Assembly: GCF_001425905.1 (NCBI RefSeq)
Contig: NZ_LMDY01000014.1
Location: 62,001-126,000, forward strand
DNA from: Methylibium sp. Root1272
Lineage (GTDB): Bacteria; Pseudomonadota; Gammaproteobacteria; Burkholderiales; Burkholderiaceae_C
Direction of reading: 5' to 3'
Length of the DNA: 64,000 bases
Shown: positions 45,748-55,591 of the stretch, in pieces
Layout: each line of letters opens with the position of its first letter
Numbering within the stretch: the stretch's first letter is position 1
Position numbers and translations under genes: made by a program
The notes under the pieces: model-generated
Databases searched by the model: none
What the model was told of the DNA's origin: nothing
Seen by the model: only the letters and a program-made list of their open reading frames with translations

Positions 45748-46530
45748 ATGTTGAACAGCAAGACCGCACTCGTCACCGGTTCGACCAGCGGAATCGGCCT
45801 CGGCATCGCGATCGTCCTGGCGCGCCACGGCGCCAATGTCATCCTCAACGGCTTCGGCGACAGCGCGGGGCCGAAGGCCGAGGTGCTGGCCGCCGGCAAG
45901 GCCCACGGCATCAAGGTGGGCTACCACGGCGCCGACATGAGCAAGGCGGCCGAGATCGAGGCCCTGATGGCCTACGCGGCAGCCGATTTCGGCGGCGTCG
46001 ACATCCTGGTCAACAACGCCGGCATCCAGCACGTGGCCAACGTCGAGGACTTCCCCGTCGCCAAGTGGGACGCGATCATCGCGATCAACCTGAGCTCGGC
46101 CTTCCACACCACCCGGCTGGCGATCCCGCAGATGCGCAAGAAGAACTGGGGCCGCGTCCTCAACATCGCCTCGGCCCACGGCCTGGTGGCCTCGGCCGGC
46201 AAGAGCGCCTACGTGGCGGCCAAGCACGGCCTCGTCGGCTTCACCAAGTCGATCGCGCTGGAGACCGCGACCACCGGCATCACCGTCAACGCGATCTGCC
46301 CGGGCTGGGTGCTGACGCCGCTGGTGCAGAAGCAGATCGACGACCGCTCGGCCCGCGAAGGCATCGCGGTGTCGCAGGCCGAGAAGGAGCTGCTGGGCGA
46401 GAAGCAACCGTCGCTTCAGTTCACGACGCCCGAGCAGCTGGGCGAGATGGCCGTCTTCCTGTGCTCGGACGCCGCATCCAACGTCAAGGGCCAGGCCTGG
46501 GCGATGGATGGGGGGTGGACCGCCCAGTAG
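45748..46530 (+). CDS. bdhA: D-3-hydroxybutyrate dehydrogenase
   Basis: 260 aa SDR-family enzyme oxidising D-3-hydroxybutyrate to acetoacetate with NAD+, the step after PHB hydrolysis. NAD motif TGSTSGIGLG, NNAG at 89-92, and catalytic S142, Y155, K159 (SAYVAAKHG). The C-terminus (QAWAMDGGWTAQ) is typical of BdhA, and the segment QIDDRSAREGIAVSQAEKEL plus LLGEKQPSLQF is the bacterial BdhA lid. AAGGAG ten bases before the ATG gives a strong start. PHB depolymerase is encoded 11 kb to the right. Confidence 0.93.
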   Translation: MLNSKTALVTGSTSGIGLGIAIVLARHGANVILNGFGDSAGPKAEVLAAGKAHGIKVGYHGADMSKAAEIEALMAYAAADFGGVDILVNNAGIQHVANVEDFPVAKWDAIIAINLSSAFHTTRLAIPQMRKKNWGRVLNIASAHGLVASAGKSAYVAAKHGLVGFTKSIALETATTGITVNAICPGWVLTPLVQKQIDDRSAREGIAVSQAEKELLGEKQPSLQFTTPEQLGEMAVFLCSDAASNVKGQAWAMDGGWTAQ

Positions 46531-46546
46531 CGGCCCCTCACCCCGA

Positions 46547-46572
46547 CCCTCTCCCTGCGAGCGGGGAGAGGG
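46547..46572. terminator. Hairpin between convergent genes (dispersed-repeat type)
   Basis: CCCTCTCCC (46547-46555) pairs with GGGAGAGGG (46564-46572). It lies between bdhA and the convergent SIMPL gene and could end both transcripts. The surrounding CACCCCGACC...GAGCGGGGAG is a sequence type I know as a common dispersed repeat in Burkholderiales. No T run, so not a classical terminator. Confidence 0.5.
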
Positions 46573-46584
46573 AGTTCACGCCGC

Positions 46585-47316
46585 TCAGCGCGTGAGCTGC
46601 ACGCTGCCGCTCACCGTCGCGCTGATCGTGCCCTTGCCGGGCTCCACCGGCACCGGCGCGTCCGAAGCCATCGACATCTCGTTCTTCGCGCGGTAGAGCA
46701 CCGGGCGCGGCCCGCCGCCGCTGTCGGCCGTCTGCACGTTCACCTCGCGCAGCGCGTAGCCGGCGTAGCCGAACTGCTTGGCCAGCTCGGTGGCCTTGGC
46801 GCGGTACTTCTGGATCGCCTGGCCGGTGACGTCGCTCTCGTGCTTCTCGGCCAGTTCACGCGAGATGCTGTAGCCCACGCTGCTGACGTTCATGCCGGCC
46901 AGGCGCCCGGCGGTCTGCGCCACGCGCTCGCTGTCCTTGCCTTCGAGCACCAGTTCGGCCTGGCCCTGCCAGCCGCTGATGCGGCCGTCCTTGCCGTAGC
47001 GCGGATAGAGCGAGAAGTTGCCGGTGCGCACGTCCAGTGCGCCGGGTTGGGCGGCCTTCTTGGCTTCCGTCAGCGCCGCGTCGAGCAGCTTCTTCAGCTG
47101 CGCCTGCACGGCCGCGGCGTCGTTGCCGTCGCGCACCGCCTGCAGCGTGATGCCGAGCAGGTCCTTGGTGACCTCGATGCTCGCGGTGGTGGTGAAGCTG
47201 ACGAGGTTCTCGCGCGGTGCTGCATCGGCCGCATGCGCGGCAGGCAGCGAGACCGCCAGTGCGGCGGCCGCCAGGGAAGCGGCGACAACAGGCCGGCGCA
47301 TCAATCGATCGATCAC
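46585..47316 (-). CDS. SIMPL/DUF541 periplasmic protein
   Basis: 243 aa, exported: RRPVVAASLAAAALAVSLPA then AHA. The SIMPL core is seen in LVSFTTTASIEVTKDLLGIT, NFSLYPRYGKDGRISGWQGQ, AELVLEGKDSERVAQTAGRL and AIQKYRAKATELAKQFGYAG. The family forms oligomeric periplasmic rings in some bacteria; a role in oxidative-stress defence is suggested for a few. GTG 47316 is chosen because AAAGGA is six bases upstream; ATG 47301 is five codons further in. Single gene, convergent with bdhA. Confidence 0.82.
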   Translation of the reverse strand: MIDRLMRRPVVAASLAAAALAVSLPAAHAADAAPRENLVSFTTTASIEVTKDLLGITLQAVRDGNDAAAVQAQLKKLLDAALTEAKKAAQPGALDVRTGNFSLYPRYGKDGRISGWQGQAELVLEGKDSERVAQTAGRLAGMNVSSVGYSISRELAEKHESDVTGQAIQKYRAKATELAKQFGYAGYALREVNVQTADSGGGPRPVLYRAKNEMSMASDAPVPVEPGKGTISATVSGSVQLTR

Positions 47317-47527
47317 GGGAAGTCCTTTCAAGTGCGGGAGAGTCCGGCGCGCCGCGGTGCTTGAGCGGGCGCGTCGACACCACTGTGGCACAGCGCCGCC
47401 GGCATGCTCGCAACACCGCTTGCGCTCTCGAATCCGCAAGGCGCAAGATATGTAACAGCGGGAAAGGCGGTCCGTTTCACTCGGTTTCGTTGCGCACAAT
47501 GCCGCTGTTACAAATGCAGGAGAGCCT

Positions 47528-48265
47528 ATGAATGCAACCGCCAACAGCCAACGCCCGGACCGCATCGTCGTCGTCGACGACGATGCCCGCATCCGCGACC
47601 TGCTGCGCCGCTATCTGACGCAGGAAGGCTTCGAGGTGCTGCTGGCCGAGGATGCCAAGGCGCTCAACCGCGTGATGACGCGCGACACCATCGACCTGAT
47701 CGTGCTCGACCTGATGCTGCCCGGCGAGGACGGCCTGTCCATCTGCCGCCGGCTGCGCGCCAACAACGACACCACGCCCATCATCATGCTGACCGCGAAG
47801 GTCGAGGACGTGGACCGCATCGTCGGCCTCGAGGTCGGTGCCGACGACTACCTGCCCAAGCCCTTCAACCCGCGCGAGCTGCTGGCCCGCATCAATGCCG
47901 TGCTGCGCCGCCGCCCCACGCTGGAGGCCCCCGGCGCGCCGGCCAAGGAAGCGCAGACCGTCAGCTTCGGCCCCTTCGAGTTCGACCTGGCGCTGCGCCG
48001 CCTGACCAAGGACGGCGAGCAGATCGCGCTGACCACCGGCGAGTTCTCGATGTTGAAGGCGCTGGTGCGCCACCCGCGTCAGCCGCTGTCGCGCGACAAG
48101 CTGGCCCAGCTGGCCCGCGGCCGCGAGTTCGAGCCCTTCGACCGCAGCCTCGATGTTCAGATCTCGCGCCTGCGCAAGATGATCGAGCCCGATCCGGCCC
48201 AGCCGCGCTACATCCAGACCGTCTGGGGCGTGGGCTACGTGTTCGTGCCGGACGGCGCGGCTTGA
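47528..48265 (+). CDS. ompR: Response regulator OmpR
   Basis: 245 aa. Receiver with VVVDDDARIRDLLRRYLTQE, phospho-acceptor D61 in LIVLDLMLPGEDG, LTAKVEDVDRIVGLEVGADD and the Lys in LPKPFNPREL. DNA-binding domain: LALRRLTKDGEQIALTTGEF, then RGREFEPFDRSLDVQISRLR and VWGVGYVFVPDG. All close to beta-proteobacterial OmpR. It is paired with the EnvZ-like kinase 45 nt downstream. Controls porins and osmotic response in relatives. Confidence 0.92.
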   Translation: MNATANSQRPDRIVVVDDDARIRDLLRRYLTQEGFEVLLAEDAKALNRVMTRDTIDLIVLDLMLPGEDGLSICRRLRANNDTTPIIMLTAKVEDVDRIVGLEVGADDYLPKPFNPRELLARINAVLRRRPTLEAPGAPAKEAQTVSFGPFEFDLALRRLTKDGEQIALTTGEFSMLKALVRHPRQPLSRDKLAQLARGREFEPFDRSLDVQISRLRKMIEPDPAQPRYIQTVWGVGYVFVPDGAA

Positions 48266-48310
48266 AGCATTCGACACCCCTCGTTGCCCGGCCCTCGATG
48301 AGAACCGCCC

Positions 48311-49765
48311 ATGGTTGACCCGCTCGTCTCGAACGAACGGGTGCGGCGGGCCTCGCGCGGCACCGCGCGGACTCCCCAGCAGCATCGCGCCCGCCTCTCG
48401 GCAGAGCGGGCCGCGGCCGAGGCGGAGGCCGACGACTGGCATCTGCTACCGCGCTTCGCGATGACGCTGTTCTGGCGCACCTTCATCCTCCTCGCGCTGC
48501 TGCTGTGCGGCGGCATCTTCGCGTGGATGCAGACCTTCCGCGCGCTGGAGTTCGAGCCGCGCGCGGTGCAGGCGGCGCGCCAGATCGCCAGCCTGGTGAA
48601 CCTCTCGCGCGCGGCGATGCGCTACGCCGATGCGATCAACCGCGTGACGCTGGTCAAGACGATGAGCGACCAGGAGTCGGTCAAGATCGTGCCGCGCGAG
48701 CCCAAGGACAAGTACGAGCCCTTCGAGGTCGACCGCTTCAGCCGCGCCGTGGGCCAGGAGCTGCGCTCGCGGCTCGGGCCGGACACGCTGGTGGCCAACA
48801 GCGTCAACGGCGTCTCGGGCCTGTGGGTCGGTTTCAACATCGAGCACGACCCCTACTGGCTGCAGGCCGACCCGAAGCGCGTCGAAGCCGTCGCGGGCAG
48901 CACCTACTTCGTCTGGACGAGCATCGCGCTGATCGCCACGCTGCTGGCGTCGGCGGTGATCGCCGGTCTGATCAACCGGCCGCTGAAGGAGCTGTCGTTC
49001 GCGGCCAGCCGCATCCGCGACGGCGAGTTCGAGTCGCGCCTCGACGAGCAGACCATGACCAGCGAGATCCGCGAGGTCAACATGGGCTTCAACCGCATGG
49101 CGCGCGAACTCGCGAAGGTGGAGGAAGACCGCGCGGTCATGCTGGCCGGCATCAGCCACGACCTGCGCACGCCGCTGGCGCGCATGCGGCTGGAAGCGGA
49201 GATGAGCGTCGTCGACGAGGAGGCCAAGCGCAACATGGCGGCCGACATCGACCAGCTCGACGCCATCATCGACAAGTTCATGGACTACGCGCGGCCCGGC
49301 GAGGTGAAGCTGGTGCCGGTGCACCTGAGCAGCGTGGTCGACCGCGAGATCTCGGCCTTCCGCGACCCGACGCAGATCCGCATCGAGTCGCGCGTGGCGA
49401 TCGACACCCGCGTCATGGCCGACGACACCGAACTCGGCCGCGTGCTCGGCAACCTGTTCGAGAACGCCCGCCGCTACGGCCGCTCCACCGACGGCATCGC
49501 CTACGTGGTGGTCAGCTACGCGCGCACTGGGCCGTGGGTGATCGTCAGCGTGCGCGACCACGGGCCGGGCGTGCCGCAGCAGAAGCTCGCGCAGCTGACC
49601 ACGCCGTTCTACCGTGGCGACGCCGCCCGCACCGCCGCCACCGGCGCCGGGCTCGGCCTGGCCATCGTCGAGAAGGCGGTGCAGCGCATGGGCGGCAGCT
49701 TCGAGATCGCCAATGCGAGCGATGGCGGCTTCATCGCGCACATCCGGCTGAAGCGGGCGCCGTAG
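48311..49765 (+). CDS. envZ: Osmosensor histidine kinase EnvZ-like
   Basis: 484 aa inner-membrane kinase. A 50-residue charged N-terminal extension precedes TM1 (52-72, TLFWRTFILLALLLCGGIFA), then a periplasmic domain of about 125 residues, TM2 (200-220), HAMP, and the H box VMLAGISHDLRTPLARMRLE with H283. ATPase: LGNLFENARRYG, VSVRDHGPGVP, GAGLGLAIVEKAV. The extension may be an artefact of the chosen ATG; ATG 48461, right before TM1, is the main alternative. Partner OmpR is upstream. Confidence 0.88.
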   Translation: MVDPLVSNERVRRASRGTARTPQQHRARLSAERAAAEAEADDWHLLPRFAMTLFWRTFILLALLLCGGIFAWMQTFRALEFEPRAVQAARQIASLVNLSRAAMRYADAINRVTLVKTMSDQESVKIVPREPKDKYEPFEVDRFSRAVGQELRSRLGPDTLVANSVNGVSGLWVGFNIEHDPYWLQADPKRVEAVAGSTYFVWTSIALIATLLASAVIAGLINRPLKELSFAASRIRDGEFESRLDEQTMTSEIREVNMGFNRMARELAKVEEDRAVMLAGISHDLRTPLARMRLEAEMSVVDEEAKRNMAADIDQLDAIIDKFMDYARPGEVKLVPVHLSSVVDREISAFRDPTQIRIESRVAIDTRVMADDTELGRVLGNLFENARRYGRSTDGIAYVVVSYARTGPWVIVSVRDHGPGVPQQKLAQLTTPFYRGDAARTAATGAGLGLAIVEKAVQRMGGSFEIANASDGGFIAHIRLKRAP

Positions 49766-49865
49766 ACGCGGCCGCGCGGCCCGTCACGAAACGGTCACGA
49801 GAACCGGGCACGCTCGGCGGGGACGCTCGCGTACTCCCGCCCGCAACTTCCCGCCTGCCCCACCC

Positions 49866-50798
49866 ATGAGCCTCAACGACCGGACCGATCACGACGACGA
49901 CCTGATACAGCGCCTCCACCGCGATCTCGTCGACAGCTACGACGAAGAGCTCGAGATGGAGATCGACGACCGCGACCTCGTGTCGCCGTCCGGCGTGCCG
50001 AGCGATGCCGAGCGTGAGGCCCAGCGCCTGGAGCGCAGCCGCTACTTCCGCGAGCTGCTGCGCCTGCAGAGCGAGTTGGTGAAGCTGCAGGACTGGGTGG
50101 CCACCACCAAGCATCGCGTCGTCATCCTGTTCGAAGGGCGCGACTCGGCCGGCAAGGGCGGCGCCATCAAGCGCATCACGCAACGGCTCAACCCACGCGT
50201 GTGCCGGGTCGTCGCGCTGCCGGCGCCGAACGACCGCGAGCGCACGCAGTGGTATTTCCAGCGCTATGTGTCGCACCTGCCGGCCGGCGGCGAGATCGTG
50301 CTGTTCGACCGCAGCTGGTACAACCGCGCCGGCGTCGAGAAGGTCATGGGCTTCTGCAGCGAGGCCGACGTGGAGGAGTTCTTCCGCTCGGTACCCGAGT
50401 TCGAGAAGATGCTGGTGCGCTCGGGCATCCAGCTCATCAAGTACTGGTTCTCGATCACCGACGAGGAACAGCACCTGCGCTTCCTCGGCCGTATCCATGA
50501 TCCGCTGAAGCAGTGGAAGCTCAGCCCGATGGACCTGGAATCGCGCCGCCGCTGGGAGGAGTACACCAAGGCCAAGGAGACGATGCTGGAACGCACCCAC
50601 ATCCCCGAGGCGCCCTGGTGGGTGGTGCAGGCGGTGGACAAGAAGCGCGCGCGGCTCAACTGCATCGCCCACCTGCTGGGCCAGATGCCCTACCACGAGG
50701 TCGAGCGCCCGACGGTCACACTGCCGGAGCGCGTGCGGCATGCGGACTACCTGCGCCACCCGGTGCCCGAGCACATGATCGTGCCCGAGATCTATTGA
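49866..50798 (+). CDS. ppk2: Polyphosphate kinase 2 (class I PPK2)
   Basis: 310 aa cytosolic enzyme using polyphosphate to phosphorylate nucleoside diphosphates. Walker A VVILFEGRDSAGKGGAIKRI, lid PNDRERTQWYFQRYVSHLP, Walker B-like EIVLFDRSWYNRAGVEKVMG, and SPMDLESRRRWEEYTKAKE. The acidic start (SLNDRTDHDDDLIQRLHRD) is usual for class I. 100 nt after envZ on the same strand, probably its own promoter. Ends convergent to ispF; CCCTCTTGAGGG at 50808-50819 could be a small hairpin between them. Confidence 0.92.
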   Translation: MSLNDRTDHDDDLIQRLHRDLVDSYDEELEMEIDDRDLVSPSGVPSDAEREAQRLERSRYFRELLRLQSELVKLQDWVATTKHRVVILFEGRDSAGKGGAIKRITQRLNPRVCRVVALPAPNDRERTQWYFQRYVSHLPAGGEIVLFDRSWYNRAGVEKVMGFCSEADVEEFFRSVPEFEKMLVRSGIQLIKYWFSITDEEQHLRFLGRIHDPLKQWKLSPMDLESRRRWEEYTKAKETMLERTHIPEAPWWVVQAVDKKRARLNCIAHLLGQMPYHEVERPTVTLPERVRHADYLRHPVPEHMIVPEIY

Positions 50799-50825
50799 GG
50801 ACTTGAGCCCTCTTGAGGGTGAGGG

Positions 50826-51314
50826 TCACGCGCGCAGCAGCAGGCAGACCGCGCGCGCCTCGATCGCCTCGCCGCGCCCGACCGGGCCCATCTTCTCGGC
50901 CGTCTTCGCCTTCACGTTGACCTGCGACGCCGCCACGCCCAGGCAGGCGGCGATGCGCTCGACCATCGCCGGAATGTGCGGCGCCATCTTCGGCGCCTGC
51001 GCGACGATGGTGGCGTCGACGTTGCCCACCACCCAGCCCGCCTCGCGCACCCGCTTCGCCGCCTCGGCCAGCAACGCGCCCGAGTCGGCGCCGGCGAAGC
51101 GCGCGTCGGTGTCGGGGAAATGGCGGCCGATGTCGCCCAGCGCCGCGGCGCCGAGCAGCGCGTCGGTGATCGCGTGCAGCAGCGCGTCGGCATCGGAATG
51201 GCCGAGCAGGCCGTGGCTGTGCGGGATCTCGACGCCGCCGAGGACGAGCTTGCGGCCGGCGACCAGCGCATGCGTGTCCCAGCCCTCGCCGATGCGGAAC
51301 GGAAGGGGATTCAT
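50826..51314 (-). CDS. ispF: 2-C-methyl-D-erythritol 2,4-cyclodiphosphate synthase
   Basis: 162 aa enzyme of the MEP isoprenoid pathway. Zn ligands in [12 protein letters not shown] (D13, H15) and further His in [20 protein letters not shown]; the hydrophobic cavity segment [20 protein letters not shown]; and the closing [20 protein letters not shown]. Full length. Its ATG shares one base with the ispD stop (51314), so the two are co-translated. Works as a trimer downstream of IspE. Confidence 0.96.
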   Translation of the reverse strand: MNPLPFRIGEGWDTHALVAGRKLVLGGVEIPHSHGLLGHSDADALLHAITDALLGAAALGDIGRHFPDTDARFAGADSGALLAEAAKRVREAGWVVGNVDATIVAQAPKMAPHIPAMVERIAACLGVAASQVNVKAKTAEKMGPVGRGEAIEARAVCLLLRA

Positions 51315-52027
51315 CAGCGCGTCCTCAGCAGTCGTTCGGCCAGCGCGAAATCGGCCGGCCAGGTGAGCTTGAAATTCTCCAGCGCTCCCGGCACCAGCCG
51401 CGGCGCATGGCCCAGCGCCTCGAGCGCGCTCGCCTCGTCGGTGACGGCGTCGCCGGCGGCGATCAGCGCCTCGTGCAGCAGGCCCAGGCGGAACATCTGC
51501 GGCGTCTGTGCCTGCCACATCGCGCGCCGCTCGACGGTGGCCGCGACGCGGCCCTCGCCGGGGCCGGTGCCTTCGCGCTTGAGCGTGTCGGCCACCGGCA
51601 GCGCGAGCAGGCCGCCGACCGCGTCGCCCTCGCAGGCGACGATCAGGCGCTCCACGTCCGCGGGCTGCAGCAGGCAGCGCGCCGCGTCGTGCACCAGCAC
51701 CCAGTCGTCGTCGCGTGCGCCGCGCCCGGCCAGCGCCTGCAGCCCATTGAGAACGCTGGCCGCGCGCGTGACGCCGCCGACGCGCGCCACCCAGGCCTGC
51801 GCCGCGGGGGCATGGGCTTCGAACTCCCGGTCGTCGAGTGCGACGACGACCAGCGTGCCGGACAGACGTGGCACGCGCGCCAGCGCCGCCAGCGTGTGCG
51901 CGACGACGGTCCGGCCGGCGATCTCGCGGTACTGCTTGGGCCCACCTGCACCGGCCCGTTCGCCGACGCCGGCACAGGGCACGAGCGCGTAGCACCGCGG
52001 GGACTCGGGAGCGTGATTCGGGGTCAT
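51314..52027 (-). CDS. ispD: 2-C-methyl-D-erythritol 4-phosphate cytidylyltransferase
   Basis: 237 aa MEP-pathway enzyme making CDP-ME. CTP-binding loop [20 protein letters not shown] with the essential Arg and Lys, [20 protein letters not shown] in the middle, and [10 protein letters not shown] and [18 protein letters not shown] in the substrate site. It begins with a short extension [12 protein letters not shown]. Divergent from mfd; the 84-nt gap includes TAGAATTC, a possible -10 for mfd. Confidence 0.95.
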   Translation of the reverse strand: MTPNHAPESPRCYALVPCAGVGERAGAGGPKQYREIAGRTVVAHTLAALARVPRLSGTLVVVALDDREFEAHAPAAQAWVARVGGVTRAASVLNGLQALAGRGARDDDWVLVHDAARCLLQPADVERLIVACEGDAVGGLLALPVADTLKREGTGPGEGRVAATVERRAMWQAQTPQMFRLGLLHEALIAAGDAVTDEASALEALGHAPRLVPGALENFKLTWPADFALAERLLRTR

Positions 52028-52111
52028 CGTGTGCCGATTCTAGAATTCACCCCGTGGATCGCCCCGCCTGCTCCCGCGGCGGGGCGATCTGCTTTCGACT
52101 TTCTTCACCGC

Positions 52112-55100
52112 ATGGACCTTCCCGCCCTCGTTCCCGGCAAGCGCTACACCCTGCCCCGCCCGATCGGCTCGGCCGACGCGCTGCTGCTTGCGCGTTTCGC
52201 AGAACAGCGCGCCGCGCAGCGGCAGATCACCGCCATCGTCAGCGCCGAACCGGCCGACACGCAGCGGCTGCAGGACGAGCTGGCGTTCTTCGCGCCGGCG
52301 CTGCGCATCGCCGTGTTCCCCGACTGGGAGACGCTGCCCTACGACAGCTTCTCGCCCCACCAGGACCTGATCTCCGAGCGGCTGGCCACGCTGTGGCGCA
52401 TCCTGCACGCACGCGGCGAGGGCGCGATCGACGTGGTGCTGATGCCGGCCACCACGGCGCTGCTGCGCCTCGCGCCACCGGCCTTCCTGGCGGCCTACAC
52501 CTTCCACTTCGCGCAGAAGCAGAAGCTCGACGAGGCCGCGCTGAAGGCCCAGCTCACGCTCGCCGGCTACCAGCATGTGAGCCAGGTGGTGTCGCCCGGC
52601 GAGTACGCGGTGCGCGGCGGCCTGATCGACCTGTTCCCGATGGGCTCGCCGGTGCCCTACCGGGTGGACCTGTTCGACAACGAGGTCGATTCGATCCGCA
52701 CCTTCGACCCCGACAGCCAGCGCAGCCTCTACCCGGTGCCCGAGGTGCGGCTGCTGCCGGGCCGCGAGTTCCCGATGGACGAGGCGGCGCGCACTGCCTT
52801 CCGCGCCCGCTGGCGCGAGAAGATGGAGGGCGACCCGAGCCGCTCGCGCCTCTACAAGGACATGGGCACCGGCCTGGCCGGCCCCGGCATCGAGTTCTAC
52901 CTGCCGCTGTTCTTCGACGAGACCGCGACGGTGTTCGACTACCTCGGCGCCGCGGCCCAGCTGGTGCTGCACGGCGAGGTCGACACCGCGCTGAACAAGT
53001 TCTGGGGCGAGACGCGGGAACGCCACCGCTTCCTGCAGCACGACCCCGAGCGGCCGATCCTGGCGCCGCAGGAGATCTACCTGCCGCCCGAGGCCTTCTT
53101 CGCGCGATGCAACGAGCATGCGCAACTCTCGCTGCGCGGCAGCGATCCTGTGGAATGGGCCCGTCCGCTGCCCGATCTGTCCGTCGAGCGCGGCACGCCC
53201 GACCCGCTGCGCAAGCTGGAGCAGCACCTCGCGAGGCAGGGCACCGATGCCGCCGGCCCGCGCGTGCTGCTCGTCGCCGAGAGCGAGGGACGGCGCGAGA
53301 GCCTGCTCGAGCTGCTGCGTGATCACCGACTCGAGCCGCCGACGGTCGCATCGCTCGCGGACTTCGAGGCCGGCAACCACCGCTACGCGATCACCGTCGC
53401 GCCGCTGGCGAGCGGCTTCTACTGGGTCCGCGGGGCGGGCGGGCCCGGCATCCAGTTCGTCACCGAGACCGAGCTGTTCGACGCCGCGCCCACGGTGCGC
53501 CGGCGCCGCAAGCAGGAGCAGACCAGCGACGTCGACGCGCTGATCAAGGACCTGTCGGAGCTGAAGGTCGGCGACCCGGTGGTGCACGCCAACCACGGCA
53601 TCGGCCGCTACGTGGGGCTGGTCAACATCGACCTGGGCGACGGGCCGAGCGAGTTCCTGCACCTCGAGTACGCCGACAAGGCGACGCTCTACGTGCCGGT
53701 CGCGCAGCTGCAGCTCATCAGCCGCTACACCGGCGTCAGCGCCGAGGAGGCGCCGCTGCACCGGCTGGGCTCCGGCCAGTGGGAGAAAGCGAAGCGCAAG
53801 GCCGCCGAGCAGGTGCGCGACACCGCCGCCGAGCTGCTGAACCTGTATGCGCGCCGCGCGGCCCGCGAGGGCCATGCGTTCCGCTTCTCCCCGCAGGATT
53901 ACGAAGCCTTCGCCGCCAGCTTCGGCTTCGAGGAGACGGCCGACCAGCGTGCCGCGATCCACGCGGTGATCCAGGACATGATCAGCCCGAAGCCGATGGA
54001 CCGGCTGGTGTGCGGCGACGTCGGCTTCGGCAAGACCGAGGTGGCGCTGCGCGCCGCCTTCGTCGCCGTCACCGGTGGCAAGCAGGTGGCGCTGCTGGCG
54101 CCCACCACGCTGCTGGCCGAGCAGCACTACTCGAACATCGCCGACCGCTTCGCCAAATGGCCGATCAAGGTGGCCGAGATGTCGCGCTTCCGCTCTGCCA
54201 AGGAGATCAAGGCGGCGATGGCCGGGCTGGCCGAGGGCACGATCGACATCGTCATCGGCACCCACAAGCTGCTGAGCCAGGACACCAAGTTCGCCAACCT
54301 CGGCCTGCTGATCATCGACGAGGAGCACCGCTTCGGCGTGCGCCACAAGGAGGCGATGAAGGCGCTGCGCGCCGAGGTCGACGTGCTGACGCTCACCGCC
54401 ACACCGATCCCGCGCACGCTGGGCATGGCGCTCGAGGGCCTGCGCGACCTGAGCGTGATCGCCACCGCACCGCAGCGGCGGCTGGCCATCAAGACCTTCG
54501 TGCGCGGTGAATCCAACGGCACCATCCGCGAGGCGGTGATGCGCGAGTTGAAGCGCGGCGGCCAGGTCTACTTCCTGCACAACGAGGTCGAGACCATCGA
54601 GAACCGCCGCCGCGCCCTCGGCGAGCTGCTGCCGGAGGCCCGCATCGCCGTCGCCCACGGCCAGATGCCCGAGCGCGAGCTGGAGCGGGTGATGCGCGAG
54701 TTCGTGGCGCAGAAGCACAACCTGCTGCTGTGCTCGACCATCATCGAGACCGGCATCGACGTGCCCACCGCCAACACCATCGTGATGAGCCGCGCCGACA
54801 AGTTCGGCCTGGCGCAGCTGCACCAGCTGCGCGGGCGCGTCGGCCGCTCGCACCACCAGGCCTACGCCTACCTGCTGGTGCCCGACGTGGAGGGCCTCAC
54901 CAAGCAGGCCGCGCAGCGCCTGCAGGCGATCCAGGACATGGAGGAGCTGGGCTCGGGCTTCTACCTCGCGATGCACGACCTGGAGATCCGTGGCGCCGGC
55001 GAGGTGCTGGGCGAGAACCAGAGCGGCAACATGATGGAGGTCGGCTTCCAGCTCTACAACGAGATGCTGTCCACCGCGGTGCGCGAGATGAAGGCCGGCC

Positions 55101-55591
55101 GCGAGCCCGACCTGCTGAACCCGGTGAACGTGGCGACCGAGGTCAACCTGCACGCCCCCGCGCTGCTGCCCGACGCCTACTGCGGCGACGTGCACGTGCG
55201 CCTGTCGCTCTACAAGCGGCTGGCCACCGCCGACAAGCTCGACAAGATCGACACCATGCTCGAGGAGATCGTCGACCGCTTCGGCAAGCTGCCGGCCCAG
55301 GCCCAGACGCTGTTCGACGTGCACCGCCTTCGCGTGCAGGCGCGCGCCTACGGCGTGCTCAAGATCGACGCCGGCCCGCAGGCCATGAGCATCGGCTTCC
55401 GGCCCAATGCGCCGGTCGACGCGATGCGCATCATCGAGCTGGTGCAGAAGAACCGCCACATCAAGCTGGCCGGCAACGACAAGCTGCGCATCGAGAAGGC
55501 CCTGCCCGACCCGATGGCGCGCGCCCAGTTCATCCGCGACGTGCTGCGCTCGCTAGGGCCTGTTAACGCTACCCCCATCGTTCCCGCATGA
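52112..55591 (+). CDS. mfd: Transcription-repair coupling factor
   Basis: 1159 aa ATP-dependent DNA translocase that removes stalled RNA polymerase and brings in UvrA. UvrB-like N-terminus (DWETLPYDSFSPHQDLISER), the RNA-polymerase-interacting domain near LKVGDPVVHANHGIGRYVGL, RecG-like motor with Walker A RLVCGDVGFGKTEVALRAAF, DEEHRFGVRHKE (DEExQ-type box), TLTATPIPRTLGMAL and QLRGRVGRSHHQAYAYLLV, then the TRCF C-terminal domain. ATG 52112 gives the normal N-terminus MDLPALVPGKRYTLP; a longer upstream reading is rejected. ATGA overlap with serB. Confidence 0.96.
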   Translation: MDLPALVPGKRYTLPRPIGSADALLLARFAEQRAAQRQITAIVSAEPADTQRLQDELAFFAPALRIAVFPDWETLPYDSFSPHQDLISERLATLWRILHARGEGAIDVVLMPATTALLRLAPPAFLAAYTFHFAQKQKLDEAALKAQLTLAGYQHVSQVVSPGEYAVRGGLIDLFPMGSPVPYRVDLFDNEVDSIRTFDPDSQRSLYPVPEVRLLPGREFPMDEAARTAFRARWREKMEGDPSRSRLYKDMGTGLAGPGIEFYLPLFFDETATVFDYLGAAAQLVLHGEVDTALNKFWGETRERHRFLQHDPERPILAPQEIYLPPEAFFARCNEHAQLSLRGSDPVEWARPLPDLSVERGTPDPLRKLEQHLARQGTDAAGPRVLLVAESEGRRESLLELLRDHRLEPPTVASLADFEAGNHRYAITVAPLASGFYWVRGAGGPGIQFVTETELFDAAPTVRRRRKQEQTSDVDALIKDLSELKVGDPVVHANHGIGRYVGLVNIDLGDGPSEFLHLEYADKATLYVPVAQLQLISRYTGVSAEEAPLHRLGSGQWEKAKRKAAEQVRDTAAELLNLYARRAAREGHAFRFSPQDYEAFAASFGFEETADQRAAIHAVIQDMISPKPMDRLVCGDVGFGKTEVALRAAFVAVTGGKQVALLAPTTLLAEQHYSNIADRFAKWPIKVAEMSRFRSAKEIKAAMAGLAEGTIDIVIGTHKLLSQDTKFANLGLLIIDEEHRFGVRHKEAMKALRAEVDVLTLTATPIPRTLGMALEGLRDLSVIATAPQRRLAIKTFVRGESNGTIREAVMRELKRGGQVYFLHNEVETIENRRRALGELLPEARIAVAHGQMPERELERVMREFVAQKHNLLLCSTIIETGIDVPTANTIVMSRADKFGLAQLHQLRGRVGRSHHQAYAYLLVPDVEGLTKQAAQRLQAIQDMEELGSGFYLAMHDLEIRGAGEVLGENQSGNMMEVGFQLYNEMLSTAVREMKAGREPDLLNPVNVATEVNLHAPALLPDAYCGDVHVRLSLYKRLATADKLDKIDTMLEEIVDRFGKLPAQAQTLFDVHRLRVQARAYGVLKIDAGPQAMSIGFRPNAPVDAMRIIELVQKNRHIKLAGNDKLRIEKALPDPMARAQFIRDVLRSLGPVNATPIVPA

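Noticed and set aside
44811-45914. N-terminal extension of relA through the hydrolase gene
   Set aside because: The hydrolase frame is a proper alpha/beta hydrolase ending at 44807 and relA has a natural ATG at 44810; the extension is Arg-rich filler.
52040-55459. Very long open frame antisense to mfd
   Set aside because: It mirrors the codon pattern of mfd on the other strand at high GC. It has no domain, no ribosome site, and mfd is intact.
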